A stretch of DNA of 64,000 bases. Origin: an uncultured Bacilli bacterium. Lineage in GTDB: Bacteria > Bacillota_I > Bacilli_A > RF39 > UBA660. How positions within the stretch are numbered: position 1 is the first letter of the stretch; each line of letters starts with the position of its first letter. This document shows positions 24,816-32,686 of this stretch, one piece after another. The stretch spans positions 1 to 64,000 of the forward strand of contig CAKOPN010000001.1 of the NCBI GenBank assembly GCA_934100165.1. Reading direction: 5' to 3'. The notes under the pieces are model-generated. The model was not told where the DNA came from and searched no databases. It saw only the letters and a program-made list of their open reading frames with translations. Made by a program: the position numbers and the translations under genes.

Positions 24816-26089
24816 ATTGTTTTATAATGAAGAAAAGTAACTACAAGTATATTAGTAATCATAGCAAGTAAAAAGTTATATAAACCAATTTTTAAAAATC
24901 CAGTAAGAATAAGAACTATAATTTTAAAAATGGTACCAGTTAAGTTATCATACATAATTTTTTTTGATTTATCCATCGCTTGCATAACGCTAGCAAAAGG
25001 AGCTTGAATATAAAGTATAATGAAAAATGGAGCAATAAAGCGTAAATAATCAGCACCATGTGCAGTTTTATAAATAATACGCAAAAAGAAATAAGGTTTA
25101 TACATAAGTATCAAAGTTAGAGGTACTCCAATTGCAAGTGAAATTAAAATAACTTGTTTTAATTTTCTTTTAACTGTACGTTTATCACCTTTTGCAAATG
25201 CCTTTGTAACATAAGGCATAAGAGCACTTGATAAAGCATTGGTAAAAAAATTTGGTAAAAGTAAAAGAGGAAGAACATATCCTTCAATAATACCATATTC
25301 TACTACAATATAACTTGATGCATAGCCAGTTGAAGTAAGGGCAAATGTAATTAAAATTGGTTCAAAAAAATAGCATATTGCACCAATAAGTCTTGATCCA
25401 ACAGTAGGAAGTGCAATAGCAAGAACTGATTTCATTTCGTTGAAATTAGGTTTAATTTCATCTCTTCTAATGTTTTTCTTATTAGGTATAAAAAGAGAAA
25501 GCATAATGATAGAAGAAAACTCACTAAGCATATTAACAAGTACAAGCCATACAACCGCATATATAACGCTTTTTTCAAGCAAAAAAGGGGTAACTATAAT
25601 AATTAGTATAAGTCTTACTATTTGCTCTGTTACAAGGGAAATAATATGTGGAAACATTTTCTCTTTTCCGAAAAAATAACCTCTTAAAATACTAGACAAA
25701 CTGTCAAAAGGAAGAACAATAGCAATTGCTAAAATAGGGTATAATGCTCTAGGTTCTTTTAAAAGATTATTTGCAAGATAAGGAGCCATAAAAATAATAA
25801 TTAGCATCAAAATTAAGTTAAAAAGTAAAGAAAAAGGAATAGTAGAAAATACTATCTTTTTATTATTGTGAGTATCCTCGGCTACTAACTTACTTATAGC
25901 AATAGGAAAGCCAAGCTGTGATATAGTCATAAAAAGAGAGAAAGTAGGGAAGATAAGCATATATAAACTAATACCATCTATACCTACAATCCTAGTCATT
26001 ACTATCTTAATAATCATTCCTAAAGCTTTTGTAATTGCACCACCTATAATAAGTATAAGCGTTGATTTAATAAAAGTATCTTTTGTCAT
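24800..26089 (-). CDS. spoVB: SpoVB-like polysaccharide flippase (MOP/MATE superfamily)
   Basis: 429 aa, 12-14 transmembrane helices. The N-terminus TFIKSTLILIIGGAITKALG...YMLIFPTFSLFMTISQLGFPIAISKLVAE closely follows Bacillus SpoVB and less closely its YtgP/MurJ-type relatives. SpoVB is needed for spore cortex peptidoglycan, probably flipping lipid-linked precursors. Start ATG follows GGGTGC. Convergent and overlapping with mtaB by 4 bp. Confidence 0.82.
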   Translation of the reverse strand: MTKDTFIKSTLILIIGGAITKALGMIIKIVMTRIVGIDGISLYMLIFPTFSLFMTISQLGFPIAISKLVAEDTHNNKKIVFSTIPFSLLFNLILMLIIIFMAPYLANNLLKEPRALYPILAIAIVLPFDSLSSILRGYFFGKEKMFPHIISLVTEQIVRLILIIIVTPFLLEKSVIYAVVWLVLVNMLSEFSSIIMLSLFIPNKKNIRRDEIKPNFNEMKSVLAIALPTVGSRLIGAICYFFEPILITFALTSTGYASSYIVVEYGIIEGYVLPLLLLPNFFTNALSSALMPYVTKAFAKGDKRTVKRKLKQVILISLAIGVPLTLILMYKPYFFLRIIYKTAHGADYLRFIAPFFIILYIQAPFASVMQAMDKSKKIMYDNLTGTIFKIIVLILTGFLKIGLYNFLLAMITNILVVTFLHYKTIKKEL

Positions 26090-26119
26090 AGTAGCACCCT
26101 ATTAAATATTATTAAAATA

Positions 26120-26155
26120 GTCAAAAAAAATGAAAAGTATTTGTCTTTTCATTTT
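26120..26155 (-). terminator. terminator of the 257-aa orphan gene
   Basis: AAAATGAAAAG (26127-26137) pairs with CTTTTCATTTT (26145-26155); on the - strand the hairpin is followed by a T run (26130-26123). Confidence 0.7.
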
Positions 26156-26174
26156 AATTATTGAATTATTTATA

Positions 26175-26948
26175 TTAAAATTGTTCTTTTGTAACTCGTA
26201 ATGCTTTTTTTAAAAATCTATTTTTTTGAGCTAAAATTTCATCATCTTTATCATCTAGTTCACGAGCAATAGTTCTTTTTAAAGATTCATATTGCATGTA
26301 ATTAGGGTGACTATTAAGATCAATTTCGCGAGTTTTGCCAAGGCTTTCATCAAAAACTCCGTTATACATGATACCATCACTTGTTATTATCCCAATTACA
26401 TTTGTAATTTCACTATTATTATTTGCAATTACAGAATCATTAAAGATAAACAGATTATCATCTTGAGAAAATGTAATTTCTTCCACAAGTGGAGATACTC
26501 TTTCTTTCTTCTCAAATGAATAAATAGCCTTTTTAGGTTTCTTATTTGCATCATATGTTTCAAATACAAAAGAACCATTTTCACATTCGCCTTTACTTGC
26601 CATTACAAAGCACACTTTATCTGATATTTTGTTTGCCAAATATATCTTTTCACTTTTTTCATCATAATGATAATGATATAAGCCAAGTTCTCTACCACTA
26701 GTTGTAACATAAGATATTGCTATATCATTATCATGAATACAATTTATAAAAGAATAACATCTTTCACCATTAAAAGTGCTTAGTGATAAAAGTTTACTGC
26801 CATTATCATCTAAAAGAACTCTATTACCAGAAATAACATCTAATGCTGCTGAACGTTTAGAGAAACTATCTAACACATCTATTCTGTTGTTACTCTCCTT
26901 ATTATATACATAAAAATGACTACTACTTATTTTTTTACCATTTTCCAT
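26175..26948 (-). CDS. orphan protein, paralogue of the 291-aa protein at 27764-28639 (WG-repeat-like)
   Basis: 257 aa, cytoplasmic, no known family. Beta-rich, with LDDNGSKLLSL, FINCIHDNDIAIS, YHYDEKSEKIYL, AIYSFEKKERVSP and GIITSDGIMYNGVFDES. These blocks recur in the same order in the protein encoded on the far side of spoIIM, so the two are paralogues. The spacing of aromatic/Gly-Asp motifs recalls diverged WG repeats. SD AGGAGG lies directly after the terminator of the upstream miniprotein, so expression may depend on read-through. No enzymatic motif seen. Confidence 0.6.
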   Translation of the reverse strand: MENGKKISSSHFYVYNKESNNRIDVLDSFSKRSAALDVISGNRVLLDDNGSKLLSLSTFNGERCYSFINCIHDNDIAISYVTTSGRELGLYHYHYDEKSEKIYLANKISDKVCFVMASKGECENGSFVFETYDANKKPKKAIYSFEKKERVSPLVEEITFSQDDNLFIFNDSVIANNNSEITNVIGIITSDGIMYNGVFDESLGKTREIDLNSHPNYMQYESLKRTIARELDDKDDEILAQKNRFLKKALRVTKEQF

Positions 26949-26964
26949 AAATCAAAAACCTCCT

Positions 26965-26995
26965 AAAAAAAAGACTAATTACATAAACATTAGTC
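26965..26995 (-). terminator. terminator overlapping the 3' end of the miniprotein gene
   Basis: On the - strand GACTAAT (26995-26989) pairs with ATTAGTC (26979-26973), then eight T (26972-26965). The hairpin includes the last codons and stop of the miniprotein; the SD of the next gene follows immediately. Confidence 0.75.
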
Positions 26996-27065
26996 CTGTT
27001 ATAAATGAAACAATCATAATTATAAGTACGATAAATGATACTATTCTAATCGTTTTTTTACTCAT
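26979..27065 (-). CDS. 28-aa Prli42-like membrane miniprotein
   Basis: 28 aa: MSKKTIRIVSF, then one hydrophobic helix (about residues 9-28) ending TGLMFM. It closely resembles the Listeria Prli42 miniprotein in length, the N-terminal KK-x2-R-x-V motif and the TG-hydrophobic-MF end. Prli42 anchors the stressosome at the membrane. A perfect TTTACA-N17-TATAAT promoter and a GAGGTGAG SD support expression. DUF4044-type small membrane proteins are a looser alternative. No stressosome genes are in the window. Confidence 0.65.
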   Translation of the reverse strand: MSKKTIRIVSFIVLIIMIVSFITGLMFM

Positions 27066-27085
27066 TAAGTGCTCACCTCATAATA

Positions 27086-27114
27086 ATTATAATAAAATAA
27101 TTTATTTTTGTAAA
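27086..27114 (-). promoter_or_regulatory. sigma-A promoter of the miniprotein gene
   Basis: On the - strand TTTACA (27114-27109), 17-bp spacer, TATAAT (27091-27086). Confidence 0.8.
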
Positions 27115-27171
27115 ACACTTTCTTGGAATAATTAAAATATTACCATAATATATTGTACAAAGGTGATAGAA

Positions 27172-27771
27172 TTGAAGAAATCAATAAGGTTAAAAAATAG
27201 TATTAGAAATCAGAAAAAAATCTATTTAATAATAATTGGACTAGCTGTTATTTCGTTAATCGTTGGCATTCTTTTCTTATTTATGTTATCTAAGGAAAAT
27301 ATAAGTTACATCCAAAAGAATATTGGAGAATATTTCAGTAACATTGGAAGTGAAAACTCTACAGATCTGTTTTTAAATACTTTTTTAAGTAATCTTATAT
27401 ATGTGCTTGTAATATGGGTATTAGGTCTTTCTGTGATAGGTCTTCCGATCATTGTAAGTATTCTTTTATTTAAGTTTTTTACATTTGGTCTTTCTATATC
27501 TTCAATAATTTCAACATATGGTTTTAGCGGAATAATAAAGTTATTTATAAATATTTTTCCTCATGAGTTGCTTTTTTTAATAACTTTAATATTAGTTTCT
27601 TTCTATGGAATATCTTTTTGTATTAAGTTATTTAATTATTTATTTTTTAGAAGGTTAATAAATTTTAAGGAAGTTATGAATAAATATACAAGGATACTAA
27701 TAATAGCTATTTTATGCGTTTTAATAGTCTCTTTATATAAAGGTTATATAATGCCCGTTTTACTTAAATAA
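27172..27771 (+). CDS. spoIIM: stage II sporulation protein M
   Basis: 199 aa from TTG 27172, 4 nt after AGGTGAT (27161-27167); the GTG at 27163 is inside the SD. Four to five transmembrane helices with the SpoIIM layout: basic N-terminus, helix 1, an extracytoplasmic loop FLNTFLSNLIYVLVIWVLGLSVIGLP, and FPHELLFLITLILVSFYGISF. SpoIIM is part of the SpoIID-SpoIIM-SpoIIP machine that thins septal peptidoglycan during engulfment. It is flanked by two paralogous orphan genes on the other strand; the stop overlaps the converging one by 8 bp. Confidence 0.88.
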   Translation: MKKSIRLKNSIRNQKKIYLIIIGLAVISLIVGILFLFMLSKENISYIQKNIGEYFSNIGSENSTDLFLNTFLSNLIYVLVIWVLGLSVIGLPIIVSILLFKFFTFGLSISSIISTYGFSGIIKLFINIFPHELLFLITLILVSFYGISFCIKLFNYLFFRRLINFKEVMNKYTRILIIAILCVLIVSLYKGYIMPVLLK

Positions 27772-28639
27772 TGTCAGGCTTCTTCTTATTTTTAATTAGT
27801 TTAAAATCATCATCTTTTAAAATTGATTCTGCTAAATCAAGATTTTCTTGTTTTTCTTTCTTTTTCTTTTGATATGATAATTCTCTTTCATCATTATTAT
27901 TACCGCTTAGTAAAACAGGTTCGTTAATGGAATCATCAAAGAAGGTTGGACCTAAATTACCATTTTTATCTATAAAACCTGTAAAGGTGGTTGAGACGGT
28001 ATTTCCACTAGATGTAACAGATTCTTGATATCTAAATATATCATTCTTAAGGAGTTTAATATCATCAAATTTAGGTGATATTCTTTCACATTGAGCAAGT
28101 GAATATAAGTATTTCTTTTTAATTGTTGGATCAGAGACTATAGCAATACCACAACTATTAAAATCTGTCATACATCTATCTGTAGTTTGAAATGATGAAA
28201 CAAGTTCAAGCTTTTTATCATCATTATTATATCTATAATGTGATTGTACAGTATCTATGCTATCAAACGGATATTTACATCCTAAGTTTCCAATTCTTAA
28301 AATGAGATTATTTCCGTGTATACAGTCTATACTTACAAGTACTGCATGTTTTTCATCATTCATATCAAATAGTACATTACCATATAAGTCTTCAATTTGT
28401 GTATTAAATGGAGTTTCGTAATATTCACCATAAGTTTCAACACACTCTGAAGAAACTTTTTCTGTAATATGTTGGCCCATAAAATGTGACCAAGTATAAG
28501 GGTTCGCACCATTTTTTAACTTTACAATTTTTCCACCAAAGCAACTTTTTTTATTCAATATAAAAGGATTGCTATATTCAAAATCACCATATGCTTTTCT
28601 AACAACTTTTTCAATTGCTTTTCTTTTGCTTTTAGCCAT
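27764..28639 (-). CDS. orphan protein, paralogue of the 257-aa protein at 26175-26948
   Basis: 291 aa, cytoplasmic. The core blocks DLYGNVLFDM, SIDCIHGNNLILRI, SHYRYNNDDKKLEL, KYLYSLAQCERISPKFDDIKL and GFIDKNGNLGPTFFDDS line up with those of its paralogue beyond spoIIM; the last blocks look like WG/KWG repeat units. It differs by an N-terminal extension with Cys and by a charged C-terminal tail (KKKKEKQENLDLAESILKDDD). It has its own TTTACA-N17-TATAAT promoter. Function unknown. Confidence 0.6.
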   Translation of the reverse strand: MAKSKRKAIEKVVRKAYGDFEYSNPFILNKKSCFGGKIVKLKNGANPYTWSHFMGQHITEKVSSECVETYGEYYETPFNTQIEDLYGNVLFDMNDEKHAVLVSIDCIHGNNLILRIGNLGCKYPFDSIDTVQSHYRYNNDDKKLELVSSFQTTDRCMTDFNSCGIAIVSDPTIKKKYLYSLAQCERISPKFDDIKLLKNDIFRYQESVTSSGNTVSTTFTGFIDKNGNLGPTFFDDSINEPVLLSGNNNDERELSYQKKKKEKQENLDLAESILKDDDFKLIKNKKKPDII

Positions 28640-28664
28640 AAAACCACCTTCTTTTTTGGGAACT

Positions 28665-28693
28665 ATTATAGCACTTAGAAAGTTAAATGTAAA
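28665..28693 (-). promoter_or_regulatory. sigma-A promoter of the 291-aa orphan gene
   Basis: On the - strand TTTACA (28693-28688), 17-bp spacer ending TGC, TATAAT (28670-28665), an extended -10. Confidence 0.8.
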
Positions 28694-28743
28694 TAATATA
28701 GCAAACTTTACACTTATGTAGTATAATTATCTCGGTGATGTTT

Positions 28744-29856
28744 ATGACAAAAGTAATAATTGGAATGAGTGGGGGAGTTGACTCGAGTGTAGCAGCTATC
28801 CTTTTACAAAAACAGGGATATGAAGTAGAAGGGTTATTTATGCGTAATTGGGATTCTTCTATAAATAATGATATTTTAGGGAATCCAAATTTAAATAATA
28901 ATATATGCCCTCAAGAACAAGATTATAACGATGCGATTGCAGTGTGTAAAAAACTTAATATACCTCTTCATAGAATAGATTTCGTAAAAGAATATTGGGA
29001 TAATGTTTTTGAATATTTTTTAAGTGAATTAAAAAAAGGTAGAACTCCTAATCCAGATATAATGTGTAATAAATATATTAAATTTGATTGCTTTGCTAAA
29101 GAAGCTAAGCGTCTTGGCGCAGATTATATAGCTACAGGACACTATGCAAAAATTGAAAACGGTCAGCTTATGAAGGCAAAAGACAGTAATAAAGATCAAA
29201 CCTATTTTTTATCACAATTAAATAAGAAACAATTAGAGAATGTATTATTCCCATTAGGAGATATTGAAAAAAGTGAAGTTAGAAAAATTGCTAGTGAATA
29301 TGGTTTAATAACTGCTGAAAAGAAAGATTCAACTGGAATATGTTTTATAGGAGAAAGACATTTTAAGGAGTTTCTTACTAACTATATGCCAAAAGAAGAT
29401 GGTGATATAGTAGATATTAGTACAGGAAAAGTATTAGGAAAGCATAATGGTCTTATGTACTACACTATTGGTCAACGCAAAGGACTAGATATTGGTGGAA
29501 ATAAGGAAAGACTATTTGTAGTTGGTAAAGATTTGGCCAAGAATGTTCTATATGTGTCTTTAGGAGATGATAATAGTTATTTATTATCTGATAGTTGTAT
29601 CATAGATAGTGTTAATTTTAATTGTGATATTAGGCCAAAAAAATGCACTGCAAAATTTAGATATCGTGCTGAGGAGTATCCAGTTATATTAGAATATTTA
29701 GAAGATGGAAAAATATTAGTCAAATATGATAATGTTCAAATAAAAGCAGTTACGCCAGGGCAGGCATGCGTGCTATATCTTGATCAATTATGCTTAGGTG
29801 GAGGTATAATTGAAGAAGTAAGAAAAAATAATGAGAAACTTTGGTATCTTTTATAA
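28744..29856 (+). CDS. mnmA: tRNA-specific 2-thiouridylase MnmA
   Basis: 370 aa from ATG 28744, 4 nt after CGGTGAT. PP-loop GMSGGVDSS (about 7-15), NPDIMCNKYIKF, ATGHYA, catalytic Cys pair in PDIMCN (about 103) and TGICFIGER (about 203), and C-terminal beta-barrel with PGQACVLY. Transfers sulfur to U34 of tRNA Lys, Glu and Gln. A TATAAT box at 28722-28727 is its likely -10; the -35 is weak. Confidence 0.95.
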   Translation: MTKVIIGMSGGVDSSVAAILLQKQGYEVEGLFMRNWDSSINNDILGNPNLNNNICPQEQDYNDAIAVCKKLNIPLHRIDFVKEYWDNVFEYFLSELKKGRTPNPDIMCNKYIKFDCFAKEAKRLGADYIATGHYAKIENGQLMKAKDSNKDQTYFLSQLNKKQLENVLFPLGDIEKSEVRKIASEYGLITAEKKDSTGICFIGERHFKEFLTNYMPKEDGDIVDISTGKVLGKHNGLMYYTIGQRKGLDIGGNKERLFVVGKDLAKNVLYVSLGDDNSYLLSDSCIIDSVNFNCDIRPKKCTAKFRYRAEEYPVILEYLEDGKILVKYDNVQIKAVTPGQACVLYLDQLCLGGGIIEEVRKNNEKLWYLL

Positions 29857-29863
29857 ATATTTA

Positions 29864-29901
29864 CTTTACACACTTGACATTGTAAAGAGATTTGATAAAA
29901 T
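29864..29901 (+). promoter_or_regulatory. promoter and palindromic operator of the HTH gene
   Basis: TTGACA (29874-29879), 16-bp spacer, TAAAAT (29896-29901, extended by TGA). The -35 is bracketed by a perfect inverted repeat CTTTACA (29864-29870) / TGTAAAG (29881-29887) with 10 bp between, which looks like a repressor operator. Confidence 0.65.
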
Positions 29902-29936
29902 TAATTTATACATAGTTTGGAGGGTTAAGATTAGTT

Positions 29937-30704
29937 ATGAGTAAGTTAAATGAAGTGTTAAATGAATTAGGTATTTCAAAAGTAAGATTAGCAAAATATT
30001 TAGGAGTATCTAGACAAATGTTATATAACTATTTATCACTTCCAGGATTAAAGGATTGGCCTAAAGAAAAGTCTACAAGACTTACTGGTCTATTAGGTAT
30101 TAAAGAAGAAAACGAATTAGCTGGTATTGTTATAGATAGTAATTATATTATGGAAGTAGAGGGTAGGTTAAACGATGGTGTTAAAGATACCATTGATAAA
30201 GATATCTTCAGCGACTTAAAGGGTATAAATAAAAAGGAACAAGATCTTTTGACAGATATTATTGATTTATTGAAGGAAAGATTAGTAGAGGATAAGACAA
30301 AAGATACGTTTAATACTTTGACTTATCTATATCATTATTTACAGTCAATGGAAACTACTAAGGAATTAAAATATATCTTAGCATATATGTCAAAAGCTAT
30401 GGGATTTACAGATCCTAATGAGTATTCCTTTAATCAAGAGCAACAGTTTAATTTTGAAGCTATATTATTCAGTGCAATGTCTCTTTATAGTTCTGGTAAT
30501 GCTTCTAAATTAAGACTTGCTGAAACACATAAAAAGTTTGTAAAAGATATTGAACATAAAAACGAAGAAAAATTAAGCAGAACTCAAGAGTTAAATACAG
30601 CTAAAATACAAGCTTTAAGGGAACTTGGATATACAGAAATAAATGAAGACAATGCTAAAGAAGTACTTGAAAAGATAGCAGAAATCCAGTCTAGAAAAGT
30701 GTAA
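29937..30704 (+). CDS. HTH-domain putative transcriptional regulator
   Basis: 255 aa. An N-terminal XRE-like helix-turn-helix at about residues 10-45 (LGISKVRLAKYLGVSRQMLYNYLSLPG), followed by about 200 helical residues with no recognised ligand domain (LTDIIDLLKERLVEDKTKDTFNTL, LKYILAYMSKAMGF). The palindrome over its own promoter suggests autoregulation. SD GGAGGG is 12 nt from the ATG, a long spacing, but no alternative start fits. Single-gene unit with a strong terminator. Confidence 0.65.
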   Translation: MSKLNEVLNELGISKVRLAKYLGVSRQMLYNYLSLPGLKDWPKEKSTRLTGLLGIKEENELAGIVIDSNYIMEVEGRLNDGVKDTIDKDIFSDLKGINKKEQDLLTDIIDLLKERLVEDKTKDTFNTLTYLYHYLQSMETTKELKYILAYMSKAMGFTDPNEYSFNQEQQFNFEAILFSAMSLYSSGNASKLRLAETHKKFVKDIEHKNEEKLSRTQELNTAKIQALRELGYTEINEDNAKEVLEKIAEIQSRKV

Positions 30705-30710
30705 AGTAAA

Positions 30711-30745
30711 AAGAGTAGGGGGCTTCCCCTACTTTTCTTTTTTTA
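30711..30745 (+). terminator. intrinsic terminator of HTH gene
   Basis: AGTAGGGG (30714-30721), loop GCTT, CCCCTACT (30726-30733), then TTTCTTTTTTT. Confidence 0.92.
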
Positions 30746-31100
30746 TATATAAGTTATTAAAATATATAGTATAATTAACATAGAAAGAGAACAGAGTAGA
30801 TAGATTGATAGAATAGAAGAGATTGTAATTCATTTAAATAAAAGTTATTTACAAACTTACTTTGATAGCAAAATACAATAAACATCAAGAAATAATAAAT
30901 AAAATAAAATATTAAAAATACAAAATATTTAAGAATTATAATTCCAACAAAATATTAGATTATAGATTATTATATAATAATTAAATTAAAATCAAATAAT
31001 ATTTAAATATTTAAGTAATAAAATATAAAACACTACAAATAGGTAGAAAATAACATTTAATTAAGTGAACAACTTATCATCTAATTTATCATTTTACCTA
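30746..31100. other. gene-free AT-rich intergenic region
   Basis: About 355 bases of extremely AT-rich sequence with no ATG-started reading frame preceded by an SD. A TATAAT at 30770-30775 could initiate a transcript, but no structure or ORF follows. It directly precedes the dif-like site. I see nothing else in it. Confidence 0.6.
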
Positions 31101-31128
31101 ACTTCCCATAATATGTGTTATGTTGCCT
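31101..31128. other. dif-like XerC/XerD recombination site (candidate terminus)
   Basis: 28 bp organised as 11-6-11: ACTTCCCATAA, TATGTG, TTATGTTGCCT. The inner arms CATAA and TTATG form the palindrome typical of dif around a 6-bp centre, and about 21 of 28 positions agree with the Bacillus subtilis dif as I recall it. It lies in the longest gene-free stretch, where gene orientation switches from mainly + to mainly -, as expected where replication forks meet. The outer right arm (GCCT) is the poorest match. Confidence 0.6.
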
Positions 31129-31145
31129 TTTAATAAAACAGAGAA

Positions 31146-32375
31146 CTACACATATAATTCCCTTACGTATATAATATATTTATTATTATCTTTAGATGAT
31201 TTATATATTTTAATATTATCAATAAATAATTCTGGGTCATACAATAATATTACACTTTCATATGAAATATTATCATTATCAACGTAAACTATCTTATATA
31301 AATATTTATTATTGCCAACATAAATTTTCTTAATTTCAAAATTATTTTTTTCTAAAACTATATTATAATCTTTTTTATTTATAAAATTATCATCTGTAGC
31401 TAAAATGAAATCAGCTAAATCTTTCTGACTAATAAATAATTTAATAAAAAAGGCAATATATAATATAACTGTTAAACAATTAAAGCTAAAAGCATCATAC
31501 ACATAATAGCTACTAAAAGAAATAAAATAAATAACTATAAAGAACAATAAATTAGATGTACGTTCTATGTCTCTTGCAAAATCAAAAGCATAGAACTCAT
31601 TTAAACCTTCATGAGTGATATATACAGCATTATCTACCCTCTTCATTTCGAAGTATGTTTTCTTAACCTTTTTAACCAAAACATAAATAAGTATTACTAA
31701 AACTAAAATGTTTATAATAAACATATATTTAAAATTACAATTTATAAGTAAAATATATATTAACATAAATGCAACATAATTAAACAAGGTTGATAAAATA
31801 AACTTAGTAGAAAACTTAATGCTATCTATATAAGTTTCTTCCTCTTTTGACATCGTACAAAATTCACGATTTTTAATAATAAATGTAATGAAGACTAAAA
31901 TAGAAATTGCAACTAATAAAATAGCCAATAAGTTTCCACAACCTATTATATCTGCATTTCCTACTCTCCCTACTCTATCACACAAAACAACTGTTAAGAA
32001 AGAAAAATAAACAATATTAAAAACATAATTATATTTGCTATTACTTTTATTAACGTAAATCATTTTTTTTATTTTTCTATCTTTTGATGAAAATACAAAG
32101 TAAAAATATGAGCATAAAGAAGTCAAAAACAAAGCAAAATCAATCATATTATACAAATTATTGATGTTCTCAAAGAAAAACATATAAACAAAATATATAG
32201 TGTTAAAAAGTATTATTGTAATATTATATAAATTATTTTTATCAATTATTTTGCTATATATATCACACCTTTCTACAAATGAGTAATCACTTTCATCTTT
32301 TTTTTGCCTTACAATTTTAAACTTTTTCGTTAGAAATATGTTTATAAATATAAATAACACATAGATTAAATACAT
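31146..32375 (-). CDS. hypothetical polytopic membrane protein beside the dif-like site
   Basis: 409 aa with about 9-10 hydrophobic helices, extremely rich in Ile, Phe, Tyr and Asn. A cytoplasmic loop (RVDNAVYITHEGLNEFYAFDFAR) and a soluble beta-like C-terminal tail (IKKIYVGNNKYLYKIVYVDNDN) are the only non-membrane parts. No family recognised. Its very AT-rich codon use and its stop only 17 bp from the dif-like site are compatible with an acquired gene, but that is inference. Start ATG follows GGTGGTGG. Confidence 0.55.
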   Translation of the reverse strand: MYLIYVLFIFINIFLTKKFKIVRQKKDESDYSFVERCDIYSKIIDKNNLYNITIILFNTIYFVYMFFFENINNLYNMIDFALFLTSLCSYFYFVFSSKDRKIKKMIYVNKSNSKYNYVFNIVYFSFLTVVLCDRVGRVGNADIIGCGNLLAILLVAISILVFITFIIKNREFCTMSKEEETYIDSIKFSTKFILSTLFNYVAFMLIYILLINCNFKYMFIINILVLVILIYVLVKKVKKTYFEMKRVDNAVYITHEGLNEFYAFDFARDIERTSNLLFFIVIYFISFSSYYVYDAFSFNCLTVILYIAFFIKLFISQKDLADFILATDDNFINKKDYNIVLEKNNFEIKKIYVGNNKYLYKIVYVDNDNISYESVILLYDPELFIDNIKIYKSSKDNNKYIIYVRELYV

Positions 32376-32475
32376 ATAAAAACCACCACCATTATATAAA
32401 TAATTGTATCATTTTATTAATAAATAATAAATAATATTTTAATATTTGTTAATTATATAAATATGGAGGGTTATA

Positions 32476-32652
32476 ATGAAAAAGAAAAAAGAAAATTCAT
32501 CAATAAAATGTGACGTTAAAAGCTGCGAACATAATAATTGTAATATGAATTGCTGCATGCTTGATGAAATAAAAGTAAGTTGTTGTTGTAATAGTGAAGA
32601 TGTTAGTAATAAAGATGAAACAATTTGCAGCAGTTATAAAAAGGCAGAATAA
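32476..32652 (+). CDS. DUF1540-type Cys-rich small protein
   Basis: 58 aa: after a KKKKKE start it has IKCDVKSCEHNN-C-NMNCC ... EIKVSCCC ... TICSSY, i.e. ten Cys in a pattern matching the DUF1540 family (I-x-C-x-V-x2-C-x2-N-x-C ... A/L-x-EI-x-V), probably metal-binding. SD GGAGGG is well placed. It ends at a terminator shared with the converging deoB gene. DUF1540 proteins are common in spore-forming Bacillota; their role is unknown. Confidence 0.75.
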   Translation: MKKKKENSSIKCDVKSCEHNNCNMNCCMLDEIKVSCCCNSEDVSNKDETICSSYKKAE

Positions 32653-32686
32653 AACTCTAGAGAGAATTTTCTCTAGAGTTTTTACT
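32653..32686. terminator. bidirectional terminator between DUF1540 gene and deoB
   Basis: AACTCTAGAG (32653-32662) pairs with CTCTAGAGTT (32671-32680), extended inward by A-T/G-U pairs, with T on the + strand and A-run upstream for the - strand. Confidence 0.85.

Noticed and set aside
30746..31100. CRISPR array or structured ncRNA in the gene-free stretch
   Set aside because: No direct repeats of fixed length with unique spacers and no stable stems; just AT-rich sequence with one TATAAT.
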